Shown here one piece after another: positions 11,143-19,585 of a stretch of 64,000 nt of DNA; position 1 is the first letter of the stretch; each line of letters begins with the position of its first letter. The notes under the pieces are model-generated. The model saw nothing but the letters and a program-made list of their open reading frames with translations, was not told the DNA's origin and did not search any database. The stretch comes from Falciphora oryzae. Lineage: Eukaryota; Ascomycota; Sordariomycetes; Magnaporthales; Magnaporthaceae. Position numbers and translations under genes: made by a program. Location of the stretch: the NCBI GenBank assembly GCA_000733355.1, contig JNVV01000005.1:1743132-1807131 (forward strand). The letters run 5' to 3'.

Positions 11143-13087
11143 TCACCAGACCCTGCCTTTCGTCTGCGTTCCCTTCACAGCCTCGAGCTCCCTGACATTA
11201 ATGTTCTTCCACAGCAGCAGCGAGCCAACGACGAGGGGCACAAAAGCACATCCAGCAATGACCATGAGGTGCTGGACGTGGCCGTAGGCGGCAATGATTG
11301 CGTCGCGCACGGCGCCGCCCTGCCCCATCTGGTTGACCATGTCGCCAAAGATCAGCGCCGCGTCGGCCTTTGCCTCGTCCGGCAGCAGCTCGGCCAGCTT
11401 GTAGGGCAGCACGTTGTTCCACAGCCCCCCAGCAATAGCCTGGCCGATGGCGGAGCCGATGCCGCCAAACAGGCCGTGCAGCGCCAGCCCGACGGCGATC
11501 TCGTTGTGGCCCACCGACGCCATGACGGCCAGCTGCCCGCACAGCGCGAGCAGGCCGCTGCCGACGCCGTTGAAGACCTGCAGCATCACGAGCACGCCGA
11601 TCGGGGACTCGGGGTTACGGAACCGCGCCAGCAGGCCCGTGCCCAGGAACAGGAACGGCACGCCGACGAAGGCGGTCCACTTGACGTTGCCAGTCCAGCG
11701 GATGCCGACGCCGATGAAGACGCCGAGCGCGGCGCTGGTCAGCGAGAAGGCGTTGAGGACGTAGCCGGCGCTCGTGATGTCCTGGAAGTGCGCGACCTGC
11801 AGGTACGAGAAGTAGTACGTGTCCCAGCAGAAGACGGAGACGAACATGAAGCCGTACACCATGCAGCTGCCGAGCACCGTGCGGCTGCGCAGGTACTTCC
11901 ACGGGAAGAAGGGCACCGGCGTCCACCAGTACTCCCACGCCACGAAGGCGGCCAGGATGACGGGCCCCATGACGAGCATGGCGATCAGGCTGCCGTTCTC
12001 CCAGCCGCCCGGCACGTACGTCGTCAGCGAGAAGGGCAGGAGGAGCAGCGACCAGCCGACCGTGATGAGCACCAGGCCGACGACGTCGAACTGCACCCAG
12101 TAGTAGCGGCAAGCCTCGGCCCACGAGCGGCCGGACGGCTCGGCGGGCAGGATCCCCGCGGCCTTGGCCTTGCGCTCGTTGAAGATGAAGACAAGGGCGA
12201 CAGGGACGGTGACGCCGACGAGGATGATGCTGAAGGCGCCAAAGGCCCAGCGGAAGGTGGACTCGTGGATGAAGCGGTCGGCGATGACGGGGCCCGCGAC
12301 GTAGCTGATGATCATGGGCGACGTGTTGAAGCCCAGCACGATCATGCGGTTCTTGAGCGTCGTCATGTCGGCGAGCGTCACGTTGATGATGAAGAGCAGG
12401 CCCATGTGGCCAACCCAATAAAGCGTCTGCGCAGCCGCGTACGTCTGGACGTCCTGGCACACGGCCTTCATGACCAGGCCAACGACACTCAGGAAGACCA
12501 TGACGATCAGGCCCTCGAGCCGGCCCCAGACGTTGATCAGCTTGGCCACCGTCAGCGGGGCGACGCCGCCCAGGATGGTCGAGACGATGCTGGTGGTGCC
12601 CAGGAGGCCGTGGCGGCCGAATGACGAGGTCACGTAGGGCGAAAGCGCGCCTTGGACGTTGCCGGTGAGGCTGTCGACGAAGGAAACGACGTAGAGCCTA
12701 CGGTGCGTCGGTTGCTCGGGTCAGTCTTGTCGAAGCTGGTCATCTGGATAGGGGAAAGCAGGCAGACTGGACTTACATGGCAAACATGCTCCACATGGTC
12801 TTGCTTGTCCACACCGAAGTCACGGCCTGGACCCTGGCCACGCCATCCTGCTTGAACTCGGAGCTGCCGTCCGAGTCGGGCTTTTGGTTGATGTCGTCGT
12901 CGACTGCCGCATTTTGCGTGCTGCCCACCGGCGCCTGCTTCTCGATGTCGGCGCTGGGAGTGTTGGCGCTCTTCTCGGGGCTGCTGTTGATGACTTCCTG
13001 GAGGCCCGCGTTGGCGTTGGCGACGGGCATGCCCGACGCCGCAGGGGCGGGGGCGCCGCTGGCCGGAGTGATGTCCTTCTCGGCCAT
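11143..13087 (-). CDS. Siderophore-iron transporter, MFS (SIT family)
   Basis: Exon 1 is 13087-12777 and exon 2 is 12697-11143. The 79-nt intron (GTAAGT...TAG) joins in phase 2, giving 621 residues. The first ~90 residues are hydrophilic, then come the many membrane helices of the 14-helix SIT subfamily (MirB/Str1/Sit1-like): LYVVSFVDSL at the first helix, YVTSSFGRHGLLGT after it, and FNTSPMIISYVAGPVIADRF further on. The protein imports ferric siderophores by proton symport at the plasma membrane or in vesicles. No siderophore-biosynthesis gene lies nearby, so it may take up its own or foreign siderophores. An exact match to the iron-repressor GATA consensus lies about 0.72 kb upstream at 13811. 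The alternative is a related drug transporter, but length and motifs favour SIT. Confidence 0.87.
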
Positions 13088-13810
13088 TGGTTCTGGCTAG
13101 AGCTGCGACTACTCTTGTCCGACAGAGCAATGGCTTTCTCCAGGTGCAGATGCCTGACAGGCGCGATGGCAGATCAAGTACGTGAGTTCAGGGGGAAAGC
13201 GTACGAACTGAGGAGCAAGGAAGAAAAATCGCGTGGGGGTCTGACAGCTATATAGGAGCGAGAACGGGTGGCATGCATGCCATCTGGGAACATGGCAGGC
13301 GGGTCAGGCAGGGGGCCTTCTGCATGGCTCGTCTGTTTCCTCCATCAAGCAGCGGAGATCGGCGGTGCCTCGCAGCGTTGGATATTGACCCGGGTGGGGC
13401 TGCCGAGGGCCAACGGTGGATGCCGGCCTTTGGGCCAGACCTTTCCACGAGCAGGATTCCCGAAGAGAAGCGAGGGCAGCTCGACAGGTAGCAACCGTCC
13501 TGTTCATCATCCTACCGACCCGCCCACGGCTCGTTACACAAGGCCAGGGCCTGTTCTCCGGGAGGGGCAGGATGAAAATTCTTTCCGGCGGCTATGGCCC
13601 TTGCTGACAGCTGTGATTTGGCGCAGGAGCCGACGGCGCCCTCTCCGCCATCCTGTTCCCGGCGTGCTCTGTGTTGCTTCGGTCAGCTGGAAGCGGAGTT
13701 CGTTTGGGGCACAAGAAATCACGAATGCGCCATCGGCCCAAGCCATTGGCCAGGACGCGCGGGAGACATCCACAGGGACCCCGATGTCGCCCCCTGATTT
13801 TGATCAGATC

Positions 13811-13819
13811 ATCTGATAA
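13811..13819 (+). promoter_or_regulatory. Iron-responsive GATA (SreA/Sre1-type) site
   Basis: The nonamer ATCTGATAA matches the published consensus ATCWGATAA bound by fungal iron-repressing GATA factors of the SreA/SRE/Sfu1 class. It sits in a compact cluster: ATCAGATCATCTGAT is nearly palindromic and a further TGATAA follows at 13824-13829. The next gene reading away from the site is the siderophore transporter starting at 13087. Regulation is inferred from motif and neighbour only. Confidence 0.6.
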
Positions 13820-13930
13820 CGATTGATAAAATTCAAGAACAGGGATCACTACCCACAAGGGACCACTTTTGATGGCGCCTCGGCCTTGGCATTCTCGGCC
13901 AGCGGCCGAATTCCTGCATTGTCGGCCACA

Positions 13931-13962
13931 TTTCTTTTTTTTTTTTTTTTTTTTTTTTTTTT
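13931..13962. repeat. Poly-T tract
   Basis: An almost pure T run of about 28 bases in intergenic DNA between the siderophore transporter promoter and the membrane-protein gene at 14204. Confidence 0.85.
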
Positions 13963-14167
13963 CCCTCAATATCGTAACGCCTCTGGCTGAAAAGAAATAT
14001 GGAGACGTTTAACTGAACGTGTTGATACAATCGACTACGTAATGCATACATGGACCAATAAACAACGAGGCACCCTTCCATTTTCCATGCACCAACATCA
14101 ACCGCCCACAGCTCCAACGCGCTTCGAGGCCGCGACCCCAGTCTGTAGGCATCCAGGGGAAAAATAC

Positions 14168-14200
14168 AAAAAAAGAAGAAGAAGAAGAAGAAGAAGAAAA
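14168..14200. repeat. GAA/TTC microsatellite
   Basis: About eight GAA units preceded by an A run, ending just beyond the stop codon of the minus-strand gene at 14204 and so probably inside its 3' UTR, where it reads as TTC. Confidence 0.85.
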
Positions 14201-14203
14201 GAT

Positions 14204-14776
14204 CTATGTCCTAGACTGGACGTTGTCCCTCCGAGGGTCTGTCTCCCTGTAACAAGGGGGAGGAGTCGACGGCCGGCGCGGAGCAATGTCGTTCAGAGGG
14301 ATGTCCTCCCAAGTGACGCGGTTGACGCGAGCCGAGAAGGTGAAAGACCTGGAGGAGCCGCCTGAGCGAAGGACCGTGGGGTCCCCGACACGTGCCGCGC
14401 GCGGCCTCGGGTGAGCCATCGCCGTGTCGAGGGCCGGGTTGGCTTCGTATCGAGGAAGCTGGGCGGCCTGGCGCGCCCGGCGCTCCTTGGCCTTGTGGTA
14501 GATGACCACCCCCGGCACCGCCACGGGCCAGAAGGCGAGCCACACCAGGGCGTAGAACGCCCGGATGCTGCAGGGGACGCACCACCGATGCTGCTGGGGC
14601 CGGGACGGGCGAGGTGACGCGGGCACGTAGCAGAGGAGAACCGTGGCCATGATCGAGCCGATGCTGAAGTAGAGAACGACGAGCAGGGCCTGGAAGTCGA
14701 GGCGGTGGAGCAGGGCCCCGTAGTGCATGGAGGGCTTGGTGGTCCATGCCGAGGTGCTGACGATCATGGTCAGCAT
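14204..14776 (-). CDS. Small two-helix membrane protein, unknown
   Basis: A single-exon model of 190 residues from the ATG at 14776. Two membrane helices are visible: about residues 28-50 (FQALLVVLYFSIGSIMATVLL) and 70-93 (IRAFYALVWLAFWPVAVPGVV). A basic cytosolic stretch HKAKERRARQ follows. The tail of about 95 residues is rich in Arg, Pro and Ser and contains PPPCY, which fits the PPxY motif bound by WW domains of Rsp5/NEDD4-type ubiquitin ligases. The frame stays open upstream to 15175, but that extension has no signal-like or conserved feature. It is one of three small membrane-protein genes within 3.6 kb. No family is recognised. Confidence 0.55.
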   Translation of the reverse strand: MLTMIVSTSAWTTKPSMHYGALLHRLDFQALLVVLYFSIGSIMATVLLCYVPASPRPSRPQQHRWCVPCSIRAFYALVWLAFWPVAVPGVVIYHKAKERRARQAAQLPRYEANPALDTAMAHPRPRAARVGDPTVLRSGGSSRSFTFSARVNRVTWEDIPLNDIAPRRPSTPPPCYRETDPRRDNVQSRT

Positions 14777-15365
14777 TGTTGCAGAGTGGTGACGATGCGA
14801 CTTTTGGTCTCGATGATAAGGGTGGGTGTCTGGTTTGCTGCCACGGTGGTTACCGTAGAGGAGAAACGAGAACCAAAGGCAGGCTGGCGAGACAAGCGCC
14901 AAGAAGCGAAGTGTCCGCCTCGAGAAATGCACATAGACCCGTCGTTTTCTCCGGTTCCCTCGTCCTGACGAGGAGCAATCCTGGGGGGAAAGTAAGACCA
15001 GACACTGTCCCGAGGGCCGAAGAGCATGTATTCGTGGCTGGCAGCCGCGAGGTGCACTCGACACGGGGCGATCAAAGTAACCTCCGCGCCACGGGGCGAT
15101 TCCACGGCTGTCAAAGTCGCCGACCGCAAGATGTCCGGAGCTTAAATACACTGGTGACGGCAGTGTATCGCCCAAAGGCTATAATTCGAGCTTGAGACCG
15201 TTGCGCAGATGGCGAGGCGTGGTCCCCCAGACCTGCTGGTCTATTGTTCCTCGCGGACAGAGCAAAGACCGCCCTTCACGGCAGCATCGGCTCCAAGTAG
15301 CACCTATCGTTTGACTGCCACCTCTCCGCCTCTACGGCTAAGATCGCGGGACAAGTATAGACAAG

Positions 15366-16044
15366 ATGGCGGTAAGCACCGAGGACGTGAAAGAGCACTA
15401 CCCCGGGCCTCAGATCGAACGATGCTGATGATCAACTCCCCCAGCGACTACACGTGCCCATGTACGCAATCACCATCCCGGGGTTCTGGCACAGCTGGAC
15501 CCACTACACGAGCAACCGCACCGTCTACCTCGAGACGCTCAAGGACGGCATGACCTACTGCAAGCTGCCGGCCGAATTCCGCGCGCGCTTCCCGGGCGTC
15601 GAGTGCGTCGAGCTGGCCGGCGCGGCCATCTCCAAGTACGCGGCCGCGCGCTACATCCTCAGCATCGTCCTCCTGGTCCTCACCGTCGCAGCCATCGTCG
15701 GCTACTGCGCCTGCGGCGGCCACTGCGCCCGCGTGCTGTGCTGGCTCGGCTGCCTCAGGCGCCGTCCATCCGCGCGCCAGGCGAACTGGCCGGGGCACAA
15801 CATGAGCATGACGAGGCCTGCTGCGGGCGCGGCGGGACTGCGCGGGGAGCTGGAGCCGCGGCCGCTTGACGACCCGGTGGAGATGGAGACGGGCCGCGAG
15901 AGGGTTCGCTATCAGTGGAATCCCAATCTGACCTGGCGGGCATTCAGGGGTGGGTTGCGAGAATGGGCGCTCAGCGTGGAGCAATTGCGGCGCCGGGTCA
16001 CAGGATGGGGTCGTCTAAACGATGAGGGTGGAAGGCGCGACTAG
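15366..16044 (+). CDS. Single-helix membrane protein with a 6-nt first exon
   Basis: The proposed model has a first exon of only ATGGCG (15366-15371), a 73-nt intron with GTAAGC and CAG, and a second exon 15445-16044, giving 201 residues in frame. Without the microexon the first ATG is 15460. The first ~65 residues are extracellular-like with an Asn glycosylation site (NRT) and two cysteines (TYC, VEC). A strong helix YILSIVLLVLTVAAIVGYCAC is followed by a Cys-rich juxtamembrane segment (CGGHCARVLCWLGC) that could be palmitoylated, then an Arg-rich cytosolic tail. Function is unknown. The helix is clear; the start is uncertain. Confidence 0.55.
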
Positions 16045-16287
16045 GAGCAGGGACGGCGACGAGGAGCTTGGCGTGTTGATTGGCTTCCATGCCAGTTCGA
16101 GATATGTAACTGGATGTAAAGGTAGAAAGAAGTATCACGAGTGGAAAATATTAGTCGCGCGATTGAGCCCGAACACAGCTAATGCTGGAACTAGAAACCG
16201 GAGAGGAGTCGGAGAGAAGAAAATACGACAGGGCCAAAGAAAAGGAAGAAGCAAAAGAATGATATCCCAGATGTTGGGATGTTCGTT

Positions 16288-16391
16288 TGATCAGAGTGGG
16301 ATTCGAACCCACGCCATTTTCATGACTAGCAATCACCAGGATCCAGGGACCCTCCTGAAGCTAGCGCCTTAGACCGCTCGGCCATCTGACC
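16288..16391 (-). tRNA. tRNA-Leu (anticodon CAG) with intron
   Basis: Read on the minus strand, the acceptor arm GGTCAGA pairs with TCTGATC (one G-U), with discriminator A. The D-arm is GGCCGAGCGGTCTAAGGC. The anticodon stem CTAGC/GCTAG encloses the loop TTCAGG, giving anticodon CAG. An intron of about 22 nt interrupts the loop just 3' of the anticodon, the standard nuclear position. A long variable arm typical of tRNA-Leu precedes the T-arm GTGGGTTCGAATCCCAC. All arms pair, so the gene looks functional. Confidence 0.93.
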
Positions 16392-16971
16392 CTTTGTGTT
16401 GTCGTTGAGGGCGGCAGTGTTCTATCACATTATGATGGCGAATCATGGTGGAGTGGGGTGTGTGATGTAACATGACGGAGGGACATCGCGGAGTGCTGGG
16501 AGGAGGCGGGGGCATGTTTATAGAACACACCAGGTTATTCATCCATGTGATGTCTATCTGGTATATGTGATACGGGCGTCGAAGAATCCCTAGGATAGCC
16601 GGTTAAGACAGGTTCGTCGGGAACGAAGGGCTTGGATGTTCCCTGTAAGGGGTCTCTATCCTGGCTTCAATTTTCTCTGACGGCGCGACTGCCGCTCGGC
16701 GTCCCTGAGCCGCTGGAGGCGTTCGCCGTGGTTGCGGTCCTGTAGCTAGACGGGCGTAGACGCGACACAAACACCAAGGGATGGACACCCTGGAATTTGA
16801 CGGTGCGAAGGGTCGTGCAAGATACAAACGATCGCCGATTAACATTGGTTTAAAACCATGCCTTCCAGGCGCTCTACAAATGCTTCTGACAGTCGCTTCA
16901 TCTTTCCCCAAAACACATGTACCAAAAAACCATAACTCCATCTCAATTACTCCATGCCCCGCACCCCATCA
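16392..16971. other. Intergenic, no gene seen
   Basis: Sequence 5' of the tRNA and 3' of the next membrane-protein gene. Only short frames occur. Confidence 0.4.
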
Positions 16972-17769
16972 TCATGCTCTGATGCAATACTTCATGCGGT
17001 ACCGCCTTTCGCGGCTGCTCCTCCGCGTGTAGACGTACGCCGGCCGCGGCGCCAACAGGCCAACGAGGGGGACGCGCGGTCCAAACCCCACGTCGCTCGT
17101 ATACTTGGGCCGCCGCCGGGGATGGGTTAGGGGGCGGACGTTACCTACGCCTCCCAGCAGCTCCCTAGCGCGCCAGGCGAGCGGCAGGAACGGCGCCCAG
17201 AACTGCAGCGGGTGGTTTGGGAGCGTGTGGAACATGGCGGCGCCGAAGAAGGGCCAGGCGACGAACGCGACGGCGCCGTACAGGAACACGCCCGCCATCC
17301 AGACAAGCCAGGGCAGGGTCGTCAGGGCAATCAAGAGCCCGCAGGTGAGGATCAAGACGGCGCGGCGAAACAGGCCCGGCGGGTAGAGCGGGACGCGGCG
17401 CGTGGGGTCGAGCCTGGCGTGGCGCGCGGCGCAGATGCAGCCGAGGACGAAGCCGGCGGCGACGACGACGGGGAGGACGAACTCGAGAATCACGCCGCCG
17501 ACGTCGGCGAGGGTCCAGCGAGGCTCGGCCGCGGCCAGGTTGGGGCAGTCGTAGACGACGGGGCTGGAGAAGAGGGCGCGGGGCGAGTGCTGCTCCATAT
17601 TGCAGAAGCCGTTGGCCAAAAAGTCGGCGAAGAGGGTCTTGTCGTGCGTGCAAAAGGTGAAGTGGCTGCCGCCGCGCTTGGGCACCAGCATCGGATAGCC
17701 TGCTGGAACGTAGCCAGTGCCCGCGCAGGGGGAGGGCGCTCCGGCCACTGGGGTGACTATAGGGGCCAT
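16972..17769 (-). CDS. Small multi-helix membrane protein, unknown
   Basis: A single exon of 265 residues from the ATG at 17769 (MAPIVTPVAGAPSPC). The N-terminal ~80 residues are Cys/Pro-rich and may be lumenal, with cysteines spaced through CAGTGY, FCTHDK, FCNME and YDCPN. Helices follow: ILEFVLPVVVAAGFVLGCICAA (about 95-117), RAVLILTCGLLIALTTLPWL and WMAGVFLYGAVAFVAWPFFGA. The tail is basic and ends in a run of Arg residues. The frame is open upstream to 17895, but that part lacks signal character. It resembles its two neighbours only in being a small membrane protein with a basic cytosolic tail; homology was not established. Confidence 0.55.
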   Translation of the reverse strand: MAPIVTPVAGAPSPCAGTGYVPAGYPMLVPKRGGSHFTFCTHDKTLFADFLANGFCNMEQHSPRALFSSPVVYDCPNLAAAEPRWTLADVGGVILEFVLPVVVAAGFVLGCICAARHARLDPTRRVPLYPPGLFRRAVLILTCGLLIALTTLPWLVWMAGVFLYGAVAFVAWPFFGAAMFHTLPNHPLQFWAPFLPLAWRARELLGGVGNVRPLTHPRRRPKYTSDVGFGPRVPLVGLLAPRPAYVYTRRSSRERRYRMKYCIRA

Positions 17770-18392
17770 GGCGGGTGCTTCGCAGCAGCGGTGGTCGGTA
17801 GGTAGCGTGGACGACGTAAAGCAAGCGAGGGTAGCGAACGGGTAGCTGGTACAACAAGGACCACGCCAGACAGTCGAGCAGTCACCCAGCGTCACAGAGC
17901 AGTCTCGCGTCCGTCAAGCCGAGGACAGTTATTTTGCTGCTAGGAAACGAAAGACGCCGGATGCTCTATGCATACAGCAGCGGAAGGCGACACCGGTCTG
18001 CGCAGGAAAGGGGCCCACGATGGCGCCCTTTACAGCGACCCGCCGCCATCCACCGGAGAAAAGAACAGCATAAAGATTCTTCCACCGGAGAGTCTTGGGC
18101 TTGACTTCCAAGCAGGGCCGAGGACAGGATGATAAAAACCAAGACCGCCATATGAGAGAAGCCGCAACGACGCCCCCGTCCTCCAAACCCAGAACAACTC
18201 CATGACGAGAACGTGGCGGTCTCGAGTGTTCTGTAGGGCATGATAGACTTTGTCGCTCCCAGAGAGCGTGAAAAATCTAGACGCACCAAAACAGCGGGCC
18301 CGACAAACACAAAAAATGGAAGTGGAGGAAATGTGGCGGCAGCCCGCGGACTGCAGAGACGAACAGCACACGAGCCGACGGCAGACTCAGCC
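17770..18392. other. Intergenic, possible small ORF
   Basis: About 620 bp with no confident gene. A minus-strand 61-codon frame (18151-17966) starts with a signal-like MAVLVFIILSSALLGSQAQ and then has five Cys; it is noted but not called. Confidence 0.35.
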
Positions 18393-18938
18393 CTAGTAGC
18401 CATCCTTCCACAGCTCCTTCCTGTAGCCCTCGGTGAGCGTCTCGTCCTCGCCGTAGACCTCCTGCCAGCCGACGAAGCCGCGGTCGAGGACGTAGACCTT
18501 CTGCTGGACCTCTCCCTTCTGGGAGTTGGCGGCGGCGGCGGCCGGCTCCTTGCTCTTGGCCAGGACGCGCTCGCGCTCGCGCATGTACCTCAGGGCGGCG
18601 CCGGGCCCGCGCTGCTGGGAGAGCGCGCAGTGGAAGACGACGGTCGGCTTGTCTTTGAGCTTGCGCACGAGCGAGGGCATGGTCGCGTCCAGCGTCTGGG
18701 ACGGGAAGTTTAGAGCACCCTTGATGTGCCCGCCGATGTAATCTAGAGAGGGGTCACGACGACGTCAGCGACAGGGTAAACAAGCCAAAATTGACAACAA
18801 TAGACAGGGCAGGAGGATGTAAGTACCGTCGTCACGGACGTCTATGACGGCAACCTTGACATCACCCGTCTTCTCGGCCAGTATCAGGTCGCGCAGCTTT
18901 GCAGCCGGGATGCGCTCGAGGGTCGCGATGGTCGCCAT
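18393..18938 (-). CDS. Rhodanese-fold phosphatase, Ych1/Ibp1 (Cdc25-like) family
   Basis: Exon 1 is 18938-18827 and exon 2 is 18742-18393; the 84-nt intron joins VRDD to DYIGGHIKGALNFPS in frame, giving 153 residues. The fold is a single rhodanese/Cdc25-type domain. The catalytic loop HCALSQQRGP gives Cys76 and Arg82 in a CX5R arrangement, as in the Ych1/Ibp1 phosphatases, some of which also reduce arsenate. An upstream in-frame ATG at 19016 would add 26 residues rich in Arg, Ser and Thr (MNFVLQTRRALPSTNAITST), which resembles a mitochondrial presequence. The shorter start fits the usual family length; both could be used. Confidence 0.88.
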
Positions 18939-19585
18939 TGCTCCGCGCTTCAGGAGGGTGCTGGTGATGGCGTTGGTGCTGGGCAATGCGCGTCGGGTCT
19001 GGAGGACGAAGTTCATCCAGAAGGGGCACGAGGGACGCGCGACGCAGTCAAACTTATCAGGCAGCCCTCCTGGGGGCGAGGCAGGACGGGTTGCTCGCTG
19101 GGCAGGAACCACTTGCTCTTCGTCGTGGGGGAATTCCAGACAGGGTCCAGCAAGGCCGACAACCAGGGTGACACAAAAAGCCTGGTCTAGATCAACATCG
19201 AACCCCTGCACAAGTCTTTTCTTTGTACTTCTGCTGACATAAGCGCCTGGGCTGTGACGCCGCGACTTCTGGTTGCTGATCCACTGCGAGTTTTCCGCTG
19301 GGCAAAACATTCTGGAAACATCAGAATCTCAATGGACTGTTGATGAAGAGAACCATGCTTTGATGCATCACATACGCCTTGCTGCCTGGTGTCTATCTTT
19401 ACAAGAACAGAAAAGAAAGAGAAAACAGAAACCCACCCAAAACAAGACCAACTCGGACATTTTCCCATGAATTTTGTCAACTTTCCTATCGGTACATCGA
19501 AGCAGCACCAGTCTGCCCAGACACGCTCCCCAGCCCGGCCGAGAGGGCACGGCTTCCCCCCTCTCTCTCTCCCTCTCAGCCAGCC
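18939..19585. other. Intergenic between two minus-strand genes
   Basis: It probably contains the 5' leader of the phosphatase and the 3' end of the MFS gene. A CT-rich run lies at 19556-19582. No other gene is supported. Confidence 0.4.

Larger units (their letters stand above)
13088..14203. other. Upstream region of the siderophore transporter
   Basis: About 1.1 kb with no supported gene. It holds the GATA cluster at 13801-13829, a long T tract at 13931-13962 and the GAA microsatellite at 14168-14200. Confidence 0.45.

Noticed and set aside
11038..12624. 528-codon plus-strand open frame
   Set aside because: It is the antisense shadow of the siderophore transporter; its Asp/Glu/Arg/Gln/His-rich composition is typical of reverse reading of a GC-rich membrane-protein gene.
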